Made by a program: the position numbers and the translations under genes. The notes beneath the pieces were generated by a model. It was not told where the DNA came from, searched no databases, and saw only the letters and a list, made by a program, of their open reading frames with translations. A stretch of DNA of 64,000 nt from Leclercia sp. LSNIH1 (GTDB lineage: Bacteria > Pseudomonadota > Gammaproteobacteria > Enterobacterales > Enterobacteriaceae): assembly GCF_002902985.1 (NCBI RefSeq), contig NZ_CP026167.1:2728001-2792000 (forward strand), read 5' to 3'. Positions 10,594 to 21,236 of this stretch are shown here, piece after piece (the stretch's first letter is position 1; every line of letters starts with the position of its first letter).

Positions 10594-11807
10594 CAGGAAT
10601 TTTGCAGGGCCGATGAGCGGGTGCGGACGTTTTCAGTCATACGGATAATCAGCGCCACGCCTGCTGTAAGGGTCGCCAGCGCAATAACGCCCGGCCAACC
10701 GGCCATGGTATAGAGCTGACTGCCGAGCGCGGAACCTAACGCCATCCCGATAAACACACCGGTAAAGAGCAGAGCGTTCAGACGGCCACGGGCCTGGGGC
10801 TCAAGGCTATAAACCAGGTTCTGGTGAGCCACCAGGCTCGACTGCAGACCGAGATCAAAACCTACCGCGGCAACGGCAATCAGGATCAGCTGGCCCTGTA
10901 CACCTAATGCCGGCATGAAAAACATCAGGGCGAAGGAGACGGTTACCAGCGCGGCACCCAGCTGAGTGACTTTACCAGCGCCCAGTTTATCCGCCAGACC
11001 GCCAGCGAGTGGCGCGGCCAGAGCGCCTGCGGCACCGGCAATGCCATAGCCACCGGCAACGGCGCTGCCAAGACCGTAGTGTTCCATCAGCATCACCGCG
11101 AGGGTAGACCAGAAGGCGCTAAAGGCGATGGAGAGAAAACCCTGTGCCAGTGCGGCGCGGCGCAGAGCGGGGTAGCGACGCCACAGGTGTGCCATGGAGC
11201 GCATCAGCTGCGGATAACGCAGGTTCGACGGCACCGCGAAGCGGGGCAGAATAAACCACATTACGGCGGCGAGGATCGCAATACTGCCTGCCGCCAGCTG
11301 GTACATCACGCGCCAGCCAAAAGCTTCACCTACCACGCCGCTCACCGTACGGGAAAGCAGGATCCCCAGTAACAGGCCGGTCATCACCGTACCGACGGTT
11401 TTCCCCTGTTTACCCTCCGGGGCGAGGATCGCCGCAGCCGGAACGATATCCTGCGCCATGGTGGCGGTCATCCCAATCAGCAGGCTGACCAGCAGCAGGG
11501 AATGCATCTGAGCCGTCAGGCTACAGGCCAAAAGTAGCAATGCCAGCGCGATGCTTTTCACCACAATCAGGGTGCGGCGGTCATAGCGATCGCCAAGCGG
11601 CAGCAGGAAGAGGATCCCCAGCGCATAGCCTGCCTGCGTCAGGGTGGGCACCATCCCCATCCCTTCAATACTGAGATGCAAATCTGCGCCCATCAGCGGC
11701 AGTAGCGGCTGAGCATAATAGATGGCGGCGACGCTAAAGCCCGCGCCGATGGCAAGGATGAAAATTACCCAACGGCTGACGGCTGGGCTCAGGGTACTGG
11801 AGTTCAT
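10593..11807 (-). CDS. MFS transporter, YgaY-like, substrate unknown
   Basis: This 404-residue protein is a twelve-helix major facilitator. The first helix is near residues 13-33 (WVIFILAIGAGFSVAAIYYA). The MFS loop motif GDRYDRRTLI is at about residues 71-80, and a second basic loop (GGLADKLGAGKV) comes after helix 8. It resembles the YgaY group of drug/proton-antiporter-like carriers, but the substrate cannot be told from sequence. It is divergent from a LysR regulator 109 bases away, a standard regulator-target pair. K-12 has no such pair between flgL and rne, so this is an accessory insertion. It converges on flgL. Confidence 0.85.
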   Translation of the reverse strand: MNSSTLSPAVSRWVIFILAIGAGFSVAAIYYAQPLLPLMGADLHLSIEGMGMVPTLTQAGYALGILFLLPLGDRYDRRTLIVVKSIALALLLLACSLTAQMHSLLLVSLLIGMTATMAQDIVPAAAILAPEGKQGKTVGTVMTGLLLGILLSRTVSGVVGEAFGWRVMYQLAAGSIAILAAVMWFILPRFAVPSNLRYPQLMRSMAHLWRRYPALRRAALAQGFLSIAFSAFWSTLAVMLMEHYGLGSAVAGGYGIAGAAGALAAPLAGGLADKLGAGKVTQLGAALVTVSFALMFFMPALGVQGQLILIAVAAVGFDLGLQSSLVAHQNLVYSLEPQARGRLNALLFTGVFIGMALGSALGSQLYTMAGWPGVIALATLTAGVALIIRMTENVRTRSSALQNS

Positions 11808-11886
11808 ATGCAGTTCCTCATTTCGGGTGTGTCGCTATTCTTTATCACCACGCCTTGCGGTGGTAGCGGGCCCGGTGTTAAAACAC

Positions 11887-11905
11887 TTATACGTGTAACG
11901 TATAA
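11887..11905 (+). promoter_or_regulatory. Palindromic operator between the MFS and LysR genes
   Basis: TTATACGTGTAACGTATAA is an interrupted palindrome with seven-base arms (TTATACG/CGTATAA) and a five-base centre, 12 bases upstream of the LysR start codon. It is of the size and symmetry bound by LysR-type regulators. The octamer AACGTATA from its right arm (11897-11904) recurs at 11930-11937 inside the LysR gene. Binding is inference. Confidence 0.6.
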
Positions 11906-11916
11906 CCGGATTAAAA

Positions 11917-12855
11917 ATGAAACGTTCGGAACGTATAGACCGGGTAGAGCTGATGCGTACTTTTGTGCGCATCGTGGAGACGGGCTCTCTTTCTGCCGCA
12001 GCGGTGCAGATGGCGACCAGCCAGGCCACCGTCAGCCGTCGTCTGCAATCACTGGAGACGCTGCTGGGCGTGCGCCTGATCCTGCGAACGACACACGCCA
12101 TGAAGCTGACGGATGACGGCGAACGCTGCTATCAACATGCCCGGCGGGTCATTGACAGCTGGTACGCGCTGGAGGATGAAGTCGGGCAAACAGAAGATGA
12201 GCCGGTCGGGGTGCTTCGCGTGCGTGCGCCGCATGCCTTTGGACAGGAGCAGTTGCTGGAGCCATTAACGGCGTTCCTGCTGCGCTATCCACGACTCAAT
12301 GTGGAGTGGATGCTCAACGACCGCTCGGCTGATTTTTTAAGTGACAATATCGACTGCGCTATCCGGGTAGGGGCGGAGATCGACCCGGCTACGGTGTCGG
12401 TATTGCTGGCCGAGGTGCCGCGCAGCATTGTGGCGTCACCCGAGCTGCTGGCACGGTTTGCGCCAGTAGAAAAACCGGAAGATCTCTCCGCACTGCCCTG
12501 GGTGGCGCTCAATACTTTTTATCGTCAGCATGTTGAACTGTTCAGTGCGGAAGCCGCACAACCGCTGCGGGTGGCTATCTCCCCGCGCTTGAGTACCGAC
12601 AGCCTCTACGTAGCGCGTAAAAGCGCGCTCACCGGGCTGGGTGTTGCCGTGGTCTCAAGCTGGACTGTCGAAGCGGATATCTGTGAGGGCAGGCTGATTC
12701 ATCTGGTGCCTGACTGGCAGCCCGCCGCGTTGCCGGTTCATCTTGTCTATCCCTGGTCTCGCTACTATCCGGCGCGACTGCGTCGTTTTCTGGAGATGAT
12801 GAGAGAGGTGATGCCTGAAATCGCAGGGATGCGCAGGCCAGAACAGAGGCAATAA
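11917..12855 (+). CDS. LysR-family transcriptional regulator
   Basis: The 312-residue protein has an N-terminal winged helix-turn-helix (about residues 11-70, with the recognition segment GSLSAAAVQMATSQATVSRR) and a LysR effector-binding domain from about residue 100. It belongs to the group with short C-terminal domains that usually control a neighbouring transporter or enzyme. Here the divergent MFS gene is the obvious target. The ATG at 11917 has only a weak ribosome site (CCGGA). An internal ATG at 11953 would still keep the DNA-binding helices. Ligand unknown. Confidence 0.88.
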   Translation: MKRSERIDRVELMRTFVRIVETGSLSAAAVQMATSQATVSRRLQSLETLLGVRLILRTTHAMKLTDDGERCYQHARRVIDSWYALEDEVGQTEDEPVGVLRVRAPHAFGQEQLLEPLTAFLLRYPRLNVEWMLNDRSADFLSDNIDCAIRVGAEIDPATVSVLLAEVPRSIVASPELLARFAPVEKPEDLSALPWVALNTFYRQHVELFSAEAAQPLRVAISPRLSTDSLYVARKSALTGLGVAVVSSWTVEADICEGRLIHLVPDWQPAALPVHLVYPWSRYYPARLRRFLEMMREVMPEIAGMRRPEQRQ

Positions 12856-12882
12856 AAAAGCCGACCCGAAGGTCGGCTTTTG
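12854..12882. terminator. Bidirectional terminator between LysR gene and rne
   Basis: AAGCCGACC and GGTCGGCTT (12859-12879) form a nine-base-pair stem with a CGAA tetraloop. An A-run precedes and a T-run follows, so it can stop both the LysR transcript and the convergent rne transcript. Confidence 0.9.
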
Positions 12883-12895
12883 CGCTTAAGCAGGC

Positions 12896-15800
12896 TTATT
12901 CAGCCGGCTGTGGGCGCGTGGCTGGCGCAGTGGCGTGATGGGTGGCGCTGTGCCCCCCCGCAGAGCCTTTACCGTCAAATTCAAATGCCGGACGTACCCA
13001 GTCACTCTGGCGCGGCGCTTCCGGAACATATTCCGGTGCCGGCGCACGGGTCATCGGAGCCGTCGCGTGATGGGCTTCAGCGTGAACCTGAGCGGCTGGC
13101 GCTGGCTTCACTGCAGGAACCGGCTTCACTTCTGGCTCGTCGACGTGAGCGACGTCAGTGACTTCAGGTTCCACTTCAGCGGCCTCAACCGGTTCAACAT
13201 CGATTTCAATCTCAGGTTGAACTTCCGTTTCTACTTCAACTTCCACGACCGGCTGCGGCTCGACGGCTGCTTCGGTGGTTTCAGTCGTTTCAACGGCAGC
13301 GGCTTGTTCGACAGCAGGTTCAGCTACGGCAGCGTCCTCTGCAATCTGCTTCGCGACGACCGCATCGTCAGGAGTGACGATCTGCGGCTGTTCTGTCACT
13401 GGCGCAGCAATCACTTCCGGATGTGAAGTTTCAACTTCAGCCACCTGCGGCTCTGGGATCACAACGGCAGCAGCGTCAGCGATCGCTTCAACTTCGACTG
13501 GCGCAACAGGGAGCGCAGTTTCCTGAGCGACGGTCTGCTCTTCAAACTGTGGCTCCTGAGGGCGAGCTACCGGATAACGGATCCAGGCTTTACCTGATGC
13601 CATTTCTGGGGAGGCACAGGCAATAGCCAGCGGCATTGGCGACTGCAGCGGATAACGCTCGTCACGATAACGACGGCGACGCTGACCACTCACGCGCAGG
13701 TGACGCGGAGAGCGGCGTGAACGGCGCGGCATGCCGGCGTTTTCACGGCCTTCAGCATTTTCTTCCTGCTCAGGTGCGTTTTCAATCACCGCAGGCAGAT
13801 CAACTTTAGCCAGCTCGGTACGCTGTGCAGGCTCGGCCTGTGGTGCGATCGCTTCAACCGCAGCTTCTTCAGCCTGAGACTGGAAACGCACTTTCTGGTT
13901 CATCTGACGCTGCTTACGGCGCGGCATCACCTGAACGCGTTCTTCCTGTTCAGTATCCTGAGCGGTCTCTTCGTCGCGATTCAGCGCTTTAACTTCCTGC
14001 TGGGCCTGACGTTTGTCATCGTTACGACGACGGTTACGTTCGCGGCGCGGCTGCTGCTCATCACGTTGTCTGCCTTTATCAGACTCTTCGCTGACCGGCT
14101 GGCGAATTTCACGCTCTTCCGCGTTCTGCTGCGGCTTCTCGCGGCGGTTGCGACGGTTTTCGTCACGTCCTTCACGGCGCTCGCGACCTTCGCGGTTATC
14201 ACGATTGTCACGGCTTTCGCTGCCTTCACGGCCTTCGTTGCTCTCTGAACGGTTATCGCGGCGCTCATTGCGGTCACGACGGTTGTTCTGACGCTTACGA
14301 CGATCCGGGGAACGCTCCTGTTTCTCTTCTTTCTTCTCAACCGGTGCCGGGGCAGGCTGCGGCTCTTCACCCGCGAACATCTTCTTCAGCGCACTGAGGA
14401 AGCGGCTCAGCAGACCAGGCTGTTCAGCCGGTTGGCTCACTTCTGCCGCCGGTTTGGCTGCAGGTTTAGCCGCCACGGTCTCCTGCGCTGGCGCAGGCGG
14501 TGCTTCTGGCATCACAAACGCTGCCAGTGCAGGCTGTTCAGGCAGTTTACGCTCTGAGTACTCTTCCTCGGACGGCAGCGCCATCGCCTCTTCATGCAGC
14601 TTAGGCAGCATGTAGCTCAGGGTGGAGGTCTCTTCGCCTTTGCGCACGCGCAGCACGGAGTAGTGCGGGGTCTGCATCTGATCGTTAGGCACGATCACGC
14701 AGCGTACACCGCCCAGACGGGCTTCGATCGCACTTACCGCGGCACGTTTTTCGTTCAGCAGGTAGGAGGCAATCGGCACAGGCACAATGGCGTGAACTTC
14801 TTTGGTGTTCTCTTTCAGCGCCTCTTCTTCGATAAGACGCAGGATAGAGAGGGACAGCGATTCGTTGTCACGCACGGTGCCGGTACCGCTACAGCGTGGG
14901 CAGACGTGGTGGCTGGATTCACCCAGTGACGGGCTCAGACGCTGGCGGGACATCTCCAGCAGGCCAAAACGGGAAATATGGCTGATCTGGATACGTGCAC
15001 GATCCTGACGCACCGCTTCACGCAGGCGGTTTTCCACCGCGCGCTGGTGACGTACCGGCGTCATGTCGATGAAGTCGATAACGATCAGGCCGCCCAGGTC
15101 ACGCAGACGCAGCTGGCGGGCAATCTCATCGGCCGCTTCCAGGTTGGTGTTGAAGGCCGTCTCTTCGATATCGCCACCGCGGGTTGCACGGGCGGAGTTG
15201 ATGTCGATGGCGGTCAGCGCTTCGGTGCTGTCGATAACGATAGAACCACCGGATGGCAGACGGACTTCACGCTGGAAGGCGGATTCAATCTGCGATTCAA
15301 TCTGGTAGTGGCTGAACAGCGGGATCTCACCGGTGTACAGTTTGATTTTGCTGGTGAAATCGGGACGACCCAGCGCAGCGATATGCTGGCGGGCCAGCTC
15401 AAGCACTTTCGGGTTATCAATCAGAATTTCGCCAATGTCCTGACGCAGATAGTCGCGGAAGGCACGCACGATAACGTTGCTTTCCTGGTGGATCAGGAAC
15501 GGAGCAGGGCGGCTTTCAGCGGCTTTCTGAATCGCTTCCCAGTGCTTCAGACGGAAGCCCAGGTCCCACTGCAGCGCTTCGGCAGATTTGCCCACGCCTG
15601 CGGTACGGACAATCAGACCCATGCCGTCTGGCAGCTCCAGGCTTGCCAGCGCCTCTTTCAGTTCGGTACGGTCGTCCCCTTCGATACGGCGAGAGATACC
15701 TCCCGCACGCGGGTTGTTTGGCATCAGCACGAGGTAGCTGCCTGCCAGGCTGATAAAGGTTGTCAGTGCAGCGCCTTTGTTGCCGCGCTCTTCTTTATCA

Positions 15801-16111
15801 ATCTGGACAATAACTTCCTGACCTTCGCGCAGAACATCTTTGATGTTAGGACGGCCATGGGCATTATAGTTGGAAGGGAAGTACTCGCGAGCGATCTCTT
15901 TCAGCGGGAGGAAACCATGACGCTCGGCACCGTAATCGACAAATGCGGCTTCAAGGCTGGGTTCAATGCGGGTGATTTTGCCTTTGTAAATGTTCGCTTT
16001 TTTCTGTTCGTGTCCGGGACTTTCGATATCCAGATCGTACAGACGCTGCCCATCCACAAGGGCGACACGCAACTCTTCTTGCTGAGTTGCGTTGATTAAC
16101 ATTCTTTTCAT
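12896..16111 (-). CDS. rne: Ribonuclease E
   Basis: RNase E is the essential endoribonuclease that starts mRNA decay, matures rRNA and tRNA, and scaffolds the degradosome. The 1071-residue protein has an S1 domain (about 36-125) and the DNase-I-like catalytic core with acidic residues in AIDINSARA (about 303) and IVIDFIDM (about 346). The Zn-link CPRCSGTG follows at about 404. The C-terminal half is disordered: a membrane-anchor helix [15 protein letters not shown] (about 565-580), a very Arg/Asn-rich RNA-binding stretch (about 600-700), and Glu/Val/Ala-rich partner-binding segments. It ends [14 protein letters not shown], close to the K-12 PNPase-binding tail. A long leader precedes it. Confidence 0.98.
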   Translation of the reverse strand: MKRMLINATQQEELRVALVDGQRLYDLDIESPGHEQKKANIYKGKITRIEPSLEAAFVDYGAERHGFLPLKEIAREYFPSNYNAHGRPNIKDVLREGQEVIVQIDKEERGNKGAALTTFISLAGSYLVLMPNNPRAGGISRRIEGDDRTELKEALASLELPDGMGLIVRTAGVGKSAEALQWDLGFRLKHWEAIQKAAESRPAPFLIHQESNVIVRAFRDYLRQDIGEILIDNPKVLELARQHIAALGRPDFTSKIKLYTGEIPLFSHYQIESQIESAFQREVRLPSGGSIVIDSTEALTAIDINSARATRGGDIEETAFNTNLEAADEIARQLRLRDLGGLIVIDFIDMTPVRHQRAVENRLREAVRQDRARIQISHISRFGLLEMSRQRLSPSLGESSHHVCPRCSGTGTVRDNESLSLSILRLIEEEALKENTKEVHAIVPVPIASYLLNEKRAAVSAIEARLGGVRCVIVPNDQMQTPHYSVLRVRKGEETSTLSYMLPKLHEEAMALPSEEEYSERKLPEQPALAAFVMPEAPPAPAQETVAAKPAAKPAAEVSQPAEQPGLLSRFLSALKKMFAGEEPQPAPAPVEKKEEKQERSPDRRKRQNNRRDRNERRDNRSESNEGREGSESRDNRDNREGRERREGRDENRRNRREKPQQNAEEREIRQPVSEESDKGRQRDEQQPRRERNRRRNDDKRQAQQEVKALNRDEETAQDTEQEERVQVMPRRKQRQMNQKVRFQSQAEEAAVEAIAPQAEPAQRTELAKVDLPAVIENAPEQEENAEGRENAGMPRRSRRSPRHLRVSGQRRRRYRDERYPLQSPMPLAIACASPEMASGKAWIRYPVARPQEPQFEEQTVAQETALPVAPVEVEAIADAAAVVIPEPQVAEVETSHPEVIAAPVTEQPQIVTPDDAVVAKQIAEDAAVAEPAVEQAAAVETTETTEAAVEPQPVVEVEVETEVQPEIEIDVEPVEAAEVEPEVTDVAHVDEPEVKPVPAVKPAPAAQVHAEAHHATAPMTRAPAPEYVPEAPRQSDWVRPAFEFDGKGSAGGHSATHHATAPATRPQPAE

Positions 16112-16492
16112 CGTAACTTACTCATTATTCTTACATTGACGACTAAGCTGCGGGCAAGGTGACGCTTTCCGGGGTATGAACCGATGGCCTCGTGTCTATT
16201 CACGTCGCCAACCTCACGGTTGTCGCTCGCTTAAGAGGCGCAAAGTGTCGGTTGCCTGTATTTCATACGGAAATACAGCGCGATTATCAGGGGAATAGCC
16301 TGGGTAAAACTCTCCAGAGAAGATTCCATTTACCGGTAAGTACTGCAACCCGCAGCCCGCTAACTGTCTGAAAGATCAATACGTCTTACGCCATTGCTGC
16401 GTGGATGATCGGTCAGACAAAATTGGTCATTCCGTCGAGATCCTTACAAAACCCGGATTTAACGCGGAAAACAGCAGCATTATTCCATTGCT
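16112..16492 (-). promoter_or_regulatory. rne 5' untranslated leader
   Basis: No convincing gene lies in the 571 bases between rne and rluC. About 380 bases upstream of rne are taken as its leader. In E. coli the rne leader (about 361 bases) folds into hairpins that RNase E cleaves to control its own level. The length here is set by the candidate -10 element at 16499-16504. The remaining 16505-16682 should hold the rluC promoter, which I could not assign. Confidence 0.6.
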
Positions 16493-16498
16493 AACCGG

Positions 16499-16507
16499 GT
16501 TATAGCA
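16499..16507 (-). promoter_or_regulatory. Extended -10 element of the candidate rne promoter
   Basis: Read on the minus strand this is TGCTATAAC, an extended -10 box (TG-N-TATAAC). It would start RNA near 16492, giving a leader close in length to the known E. coli rne leader. No good -35 hexamer is spaced 17 bases upstream, which is compatible with an extended -10 promoter. Confidence 0.5.
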
Positions 16508-16682
16508 AGATGACTTTTGCCAATTATCACCCGGTTACTCATAGTTTTTTCACTTCTCTCATACGATTGGTTTAATAACCATCAAATCGATTGCGTGAAT
16601 GAAACAGTAACCGGGTAAAACTAAATATAAGCATAGAAAAATGAGTGGCGCTAATGGCTGCCGATAATTAGAATCGCCCCCC

Positions 16683-17630
16683 ATGAAAACAGAGACTCCA
16701 GCCGTAAAAATGGTTGCCATTACCGATGATGAAGCGGGGCAACGTATCGACAACTTTTTGCGCACCCAACTGAAGGGTGTGCCAAAGAGTATGATTTATC
16801 GCATCTTGCGTAAGGGTGAGGTGCGTGTGAATAAGAAGCGCATCAAACCCGAGTACAAACTGGAAGCGGGTGATGAAGTGCGCATCCCGCCCGTGCGCGT
16901 AGCTGAGCGGGAAGAGGAGGCGGTGTCGCCGCATCTGAATAAAGTCGCCGCGCTGACGGAGGTGATCTTATATGAAGACGATCATATCCTGGTGCTCAAC
17001 AAACCCTCCGGCATAGCCGTTCACGGCGGCAGCGGATTGAGCTTCGGCGTGATCGAAGGCCTACGCGCGCTGCGTCCCGAAGCCCGCTTCCTTGAACTGG
17101 TTCATCGCCTTGACCGCGACACCTCCGGCGTACTGCTGGTGGCGAAAAAGCGTTCGGCGCTGCGTTCGCTGCATGAACAGCTGCGTGAGAAGGGGATGCA
17201 GAAGGATTACCTCGCGCTGGTGCGCGGCCAGTGGCAGTCCCATGTCAAAGTGGTCCAGGCGCCGCTACTGAAAAACATTCTGCAAAGCGGTGAGCGTATC
17301 GTTCGCGTGAGTCAGGAAGGCAAACCGTCTGAAACCCGCTTCAAAGTCGAAGAGCGTTATGAATTCGCTACCCTGGTGCGCTGCAGTCCTGTGACCGGTC
17401 GTACTCATCAGATCCGTGTTCACACCCTGCATGCAGGTCACCCCATCGCCTTCGACGATCGCTATGGCGACCGTGAGTTTGATAAGCAGCTGGCGGGTAC
17501 GGGCTTGTCTCGTCTGTTTCTGCATGCCGCCGCGCTGAAGTTTACCCATCCGGGTACCGGCGAGGTGATGCGTATCGAAGCGCCTATGGATGAGCATCTG
17601 AAGCGCTGCCTTAAAGTTCTGCGCGGTTAA
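16683..17630 (+). CDS. rluC: 23S rRNA pseudouridine synthase RluC
   Basis: RluC converts uridines 955, 2504 and 2580 of 23S rRNA to pseudouridine. The 315-residue protein has an N-terminal S4 RNA-binding domain (about 20-80, AGQRIDNFLRTQLKG) and the RluA-family catalytic motif HRLDRDTSGVLL, which contains the catalytic aspartate (about residue 144). The conserved GRTHQIRVH block comes later. It is divergent from rne, as in K-12, and the start at 16683 matches the K-12 N-terminus MKTETP. Confidence 0.97.
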   Translation: MKTETPAVKMVAITDDEAGQRIDNFLRTQLKGVPKSMIYRILRKGEVRVNKKRIKPEYKLEAGDEVRIPPVRVAEREEEAVSPHLNKVAALTEVILYEDDHILVLNKPSGIAVHGGSGLSFGVIEGLRALRPEARFLELVHRLDRDTSGVLLVAKKRSALRSLHEQLREKGMQKDYLALVRGQWQSHVKVVQAPLLKNILQSGERIVRVSQEGKPSETRFKVEERYEFATLVRCSPVTGRTHQIRVHTLHAGHPIAFDDRYGDREFDKQLAGTGLSRLFLHAAALKFTHPGTGEVMRIEAPMDEHLKRCLKVLRG

Positions 17631-17632
17631 TT

Positions 17633-17699
17633 GCCGGGTGGCGCTGCGCTTACCCGGCCTGGGAAACCGTAGGCCCGTGCAAGCGTAGCGCCGCCGGGC
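17633..17699. repeat. REP/BIME element after rluC
   Basis: Two inverted REP-type units (GCCGGGTGGCGCTGCGCTTA...CCCGGC at 17633-17658, and a second ending GCCGGGC at 17699) lie between the convergent rluC and yceF genes. They share the GCCGGGTGGCGC core with the other REPs in this window. They can stabilise the 3' ends of both transcripts. Confidence 0.8.
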
Positions 17700-17710
17700 G
17701 AAGCAGTAGG

Positions 17711-18295
17711 CTAGGCCATTAACGGGTTGTAATGCTCCCGACGCAGCATCTGGCACAGCGCAATCAGCGGTAATCCCACCAGCGTGTTCGGGTCGCGCCC
17801 GTCCAGCCTCTCAAACAATGCAATCCCCAGCCCTTCGCTCTTAAAGCTGCCCGCGCAGTTTAACGGACGCTCTTTACGGACGTAGTCATCAATCTCTTGT
17901 TCGCTGAGATGGCGGAAGTGCACGTCGAAGGGCTCACATTCCGTCTGCAAATGGCCTGTTGAGCTGTTATAGAGAGCAAGGCCGGTATAGAACGTGACGA
18001 TATTGCCGCGGGCTTTCAACAGCTGCTGACGCGCCTTCTCTTCGGTATGCGGTTTACCCGTGATAGCGCCATCCAGGACGCAAACCTGATCGGAACCTAT
18101 AATAAGATGGTCAGGAAATTGCGCTGCCAGGCTTTTTGCTTTTTCCTGCGCCAGACGTACCACCAGATGCCGTGGCGATTCACCGGGTTGTGGGCTTTCA
18201 TTCACGTTCGGCGCGGCGCATTCAAAGGGTACGCCAAGCTTTTCCAGTAACACGCGGCGGTAGGGTGAAGTCGAGGCGAGAATAAGATTTGGCAT
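17711..18295 (-). CDS. yceF: Maf-family nucleotide pyrophosphatase YceF (7-methyl-GTP pyrophosphatase)
   Basis: YceF hydrolyses modified nucleoside triphosphates, in E. coli chiefly 7-methyl-GTP, to keep them out of nucleic acids. The 194-residue protein has the Maf signature near the N-terminus ([20 protein letters not shown]), the catalytic [12 protein letters not shown] segment (Asp about 69) and [13 protein letters not shown]. Length and gene position match K-12. It converges on rluC with a REP element between and is divergent from yceD. Confidence 0.94.
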   Translation of the reverse strand: MPNLILASTSPYRRVLLEKLGVPFECAAPNVNESPQPGESPRHLVVRLAQEKAKSLAAQFPDHLIIGSDQVCVLDGAITGKPHTEEKARQQLLKARGNIVTFYTGLALYNSSTGHLQTECEPFDVHFRHLSEQEIDDYVRKERPLNCAGSFKSEGLGIALFERLDGRDPNTLVGLPLIALCQMLRREHYNPLMA

Positions 18296-18369
18296 ATTTT
18301 TTTCACCAGATATAGCGTATCGATGCCAGCCATTTTAAACTACAGGCCGCAATGTGTGCGAATAATTGG

Positions 18370-18397
18370 CAAAAGGCAGCCTGAGGTTGCCTTTTTC
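18370..18397. terminator. Hairpin with T-run between yceF and yceD
   Basis: AAAGGCAGCC and GGTTGCCTTT form a near-perfect stem with a TGA loop, followed by T-rich sequence, just upstream of the yceD promoter. No gene is read into it on the plus strand, so it may end a short transcript or insulate the yceD promoter. E. coli lists a small-RNA candidate (SraB) in this same interval; I cannot confirm homology. Confidence 0.45.
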
Positions 18398-18398
18398 T

Positions 18399-18958
<560 letters not shown>

Positions 18959-18962
18959 TTAA

Positions 18963-19148
<186 letters not shown>

Positions 19149-19227
19149 TCACGCGTTTGCGTGATTAGGCTTAGTGAGGGTTTCCCCGTGCAAACGGGGA
19201 TATACCGAACCAGGCTGCGACGATACC

Positions 19228-20262
19228 TTGACACGTCTAACCCTGGCGTTAGATGTCATGGGGGGCGATTTTGGCCCTTCCGTGACAGTGCCTGCAGCAT
19301 TGCAGGCACTGAACTCTAATTCGCAACTCGCTCTCCTTTTAGTCGGTAATCCCGACGCTATCACGCCATTACTCGCAAAAGCTGACTTTGAACAACGTTC
19401 ACGTCTGCAGATTATTCCTGCCCAGTCAGTTATTGCCAGTGATGTCCGGGCCTCACAGGCGATCCGCAGCAGCCGCGGAAGTTCAATGCGCATCGCGCTT
19501 GAACTGGTTAAAGAGGGCCGCGCACAAGCCTGCGTCAGCGCCGGCAATACCGGCGCGTTGATGGGGTTAGCAAAATTACTGCTCAAACCGATTGAAGGTA
19601 TTGAGCGTCCCGCGCTGGTGACGGTACTGCCGCATCAGCAGAAGGGCAAAACGGTAGTGCTGGATTTAGGCGCGAACGTCGATTGCGACAGCGTTATGCT
19701 GGCGCAGTTTGCCGTCATGGGCTCGGTGCTGGCAGAGGAAGTGGTGGGGATTTCTCATCCCCGCGTTGCCTTATTAAATATTGGCGAAGAAGAGACCAAG
19801 GGTCTCGACAGCATCCGTGATGCAGCGGAGTGGCTAAAAAAAGAGCACTCCATCAACTATATTGGATATCTCGAAGCCAACGAATTATTGACCGGGAAGA
19901 CGGATGTACTGGTGTGTGACGGCTTTACAGGAAACGTTACATTAAAAACCATGGAAGGGGTGGTGAGGATGTTTCTTTCTCTGCTTAAATCGCAGGGAGA
20001 GGGTAAAAAAAGGTCATGGTGGCTGATTTTATTAAAGCGTTGGTTACAAAAGAGCCTGGCGCGGCGATTCAGTCACCTCAACCCCGACCAGTATAATGGC
20101 GCCTGTCTGTTAGGATTGCGCGGCATTGTGATTAAGAGTCACGGTGCGGCCAATCAGCGAGCGTTTACCGTCGCCATTGAACAGGCAGTGCAGGCGGTGC
20201 AGCGACAAGTCCCACAGCGGATTGCCGCTCGCCTGGGATCTGTATTAGCAAAAAGTGACTGA
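19228..20262 (+). CDS. plsX: Acyl-ACP:phosphate acyltransferase PlsX
   Basis: PlsX converts acyl-ACP to acyl phosphate, coupling fatty-acid synthesis to phospholipid synthesis at the membrane. I chose the TTG at 19228, because it gives the K-12 N-terminus ([16 protein letters not shown]). An in-frame GTG at 19174 would add 18 unlike residues. Conserved blocks include [26 protein letters not shown] and [16 protein letters not shown]. The protein is 344 residues; K-12 PlsX is about a dozen residues longer, and this copy stops at SVLAKSD with fabH six bases on. That shortening is at a poorly conserved tail. Confidence 0.93.
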   Translation: MTRLTLALDVMGGDFGPSVTVPAALQALNSNSQLALLLVGNPDAITPLLAKADFEQRSRLQIIPAQSVIASDVRASQAIRSSRGSSMRIALELVKEGRAQACVSAGNTGALMGLAKLLLKPIEGIERPALVTVLPHQQKGKTVVLDLGANVDCDSVMLAQFAVMGSVLAEEVVGISHPRVALLNIGEEETKGLDSIRDAAEWLKKEHSINYIGYLEANELLTGKTDVLVCDGFTGNVTLKTMEGVVRMFLSLLKSQGEGKKRSWWLILLKRWLQKSLARRFSHLNPDQYNGACLLGLRGIVIKSHGAANQRAFTVAIEQAVQAVQRQVPQRIAARLGSVLAKSD

Positions 20263-20268
20263 GCGTAC

Positions 20269-21222
20269 ATGTATACGAAGATTTTAGGTACCGGCAGCTA
20301 TCTGCCAAAGCAAGTGCGAACCAACGCCGATCTGGAAAAAATGGTAGATACGTCTGACGAGTGGATCGTCACACGTACAGGTATCCGCGAACGTCGTATT
20401 GCCGCGCCAGATGAAACAGTTTCCACCATGGGCTATGAAGCCGCCCAGCGCGCGCTGGAAATGGCGGGTGTCGATAAAGACGACATCGGTCTGATTATCG
20501 TTGCGACCACTTCCGCCACGCATGCCTTCCCAAGCGCTGCGTGCCAGGTGCAAAACATGCTGGGCATTAAAGGCTGCCCGGCGTTTGACGTTGCCGCTGC
20601 CTGCGCAGGCTTTACCTATGCGCTGAGCATTGCCGATCAATATGTAAAATCTGGCGCAGTGAAATATGCGCTGGTCATCGGCGCGGATGTTCTGGCTCGC
20701 ACCTGCGATCCAAACGATCGCGGGACGATCATTATTTTTGGTGATGGTGCGGGGGCTGTCCTGTTAGGACAATCTGAAGAGCCGGGCATCATCTCAACGC
20801 ATCTGCATGCTGACGGTCGCTACGGCGAACTGTTAACGCTGCCAAATGCGGATCGTGTCAACCCGGACAGCGCCATCTACCTGACTATGGCAGGTAACGA
20901 AGTCTTCAAAGTGGCAGTGACCGAACTGGCACACATCGTTGACGAGACGCTGGAAGCCAATAATCTGGAGCGTTCCGCTCTTGACTGGCTGGTGCCGCAT
21001 CAGGCTAACCTGCGCATTATCAGCGCCACAGCCAAGAAACTCGGCATGTCGATGGATAACGTTGTGGTGACGCTGGATCGTCATGGCAATACGTCTGCAG
21101 CATCAGTACCGTGCGCGTTTGACGAAGCGGTGCGCGATGGACGAATTCAACGGGGCCAACTGGTCTTGCTCGAGGCCTTCGGTGGCGGTTTCACCTGGGG
21201 TTCTGCGCTGGTTCGTTTCTAG
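20269..21222 (+). CDS. fabH: 3-oxoacyl-ACP synthase III FabH
   Basis: FabH condenses acetyl-CoA with malonyl-ACP to start fatty-acid synthesis. The 317-residue protein has the Cys-His-Asn triad of the family: Cys112 in [10 protein letters not shown], His in VPHQANLRI (about 244) and Asn in GNTSAASVP (about 274). Length equals K-12. It follows plsX by six bases and precedes fabD. Confidence 0.98.
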   Translation: MYTKILGTGSYLPKQVRTNADLEKMVDTSDEWIVTRTGIRERRIAAPDETVSTMGYEAAQRALEMAGVDKDDIGLIIVATTSATHAFPSAACQVQNMLGIKGCPAFDVAAACAGFTYALSIADQYVKSGAVKYALVIGADVLARTCDPNDRGTIIIFGDGAGAVLLGQSEEPGIISTHLHADGRYGELLTLPNADRVNPDSAIYLTMAGNEVFKVAVTELAHIVDETLEANNLERSALDWLVPHQANLRIISATAKKLGMSMDNVVVTLDRHGNTSAASVPCAFDEAVRDGRIQRGQLVLLEAFGGGFTWGSALVRF

Positions 21223-21236
21223 AAAGGATAAAAAAA

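Noticed and set aside
14978..16099. 373-codon open frame antisense to rne
   Set aside because: Shadow frame opposite the catalytic half of RNase E; no recognisable motif or start signal.
16559..16765. 68-codon minus-strand frame between rne and rluC (YceQ-like position)
   Set aside because: It overlaps the rluC start and the promoter region, has no good ribosome site, and I cannot match it to K-12 YceQ.
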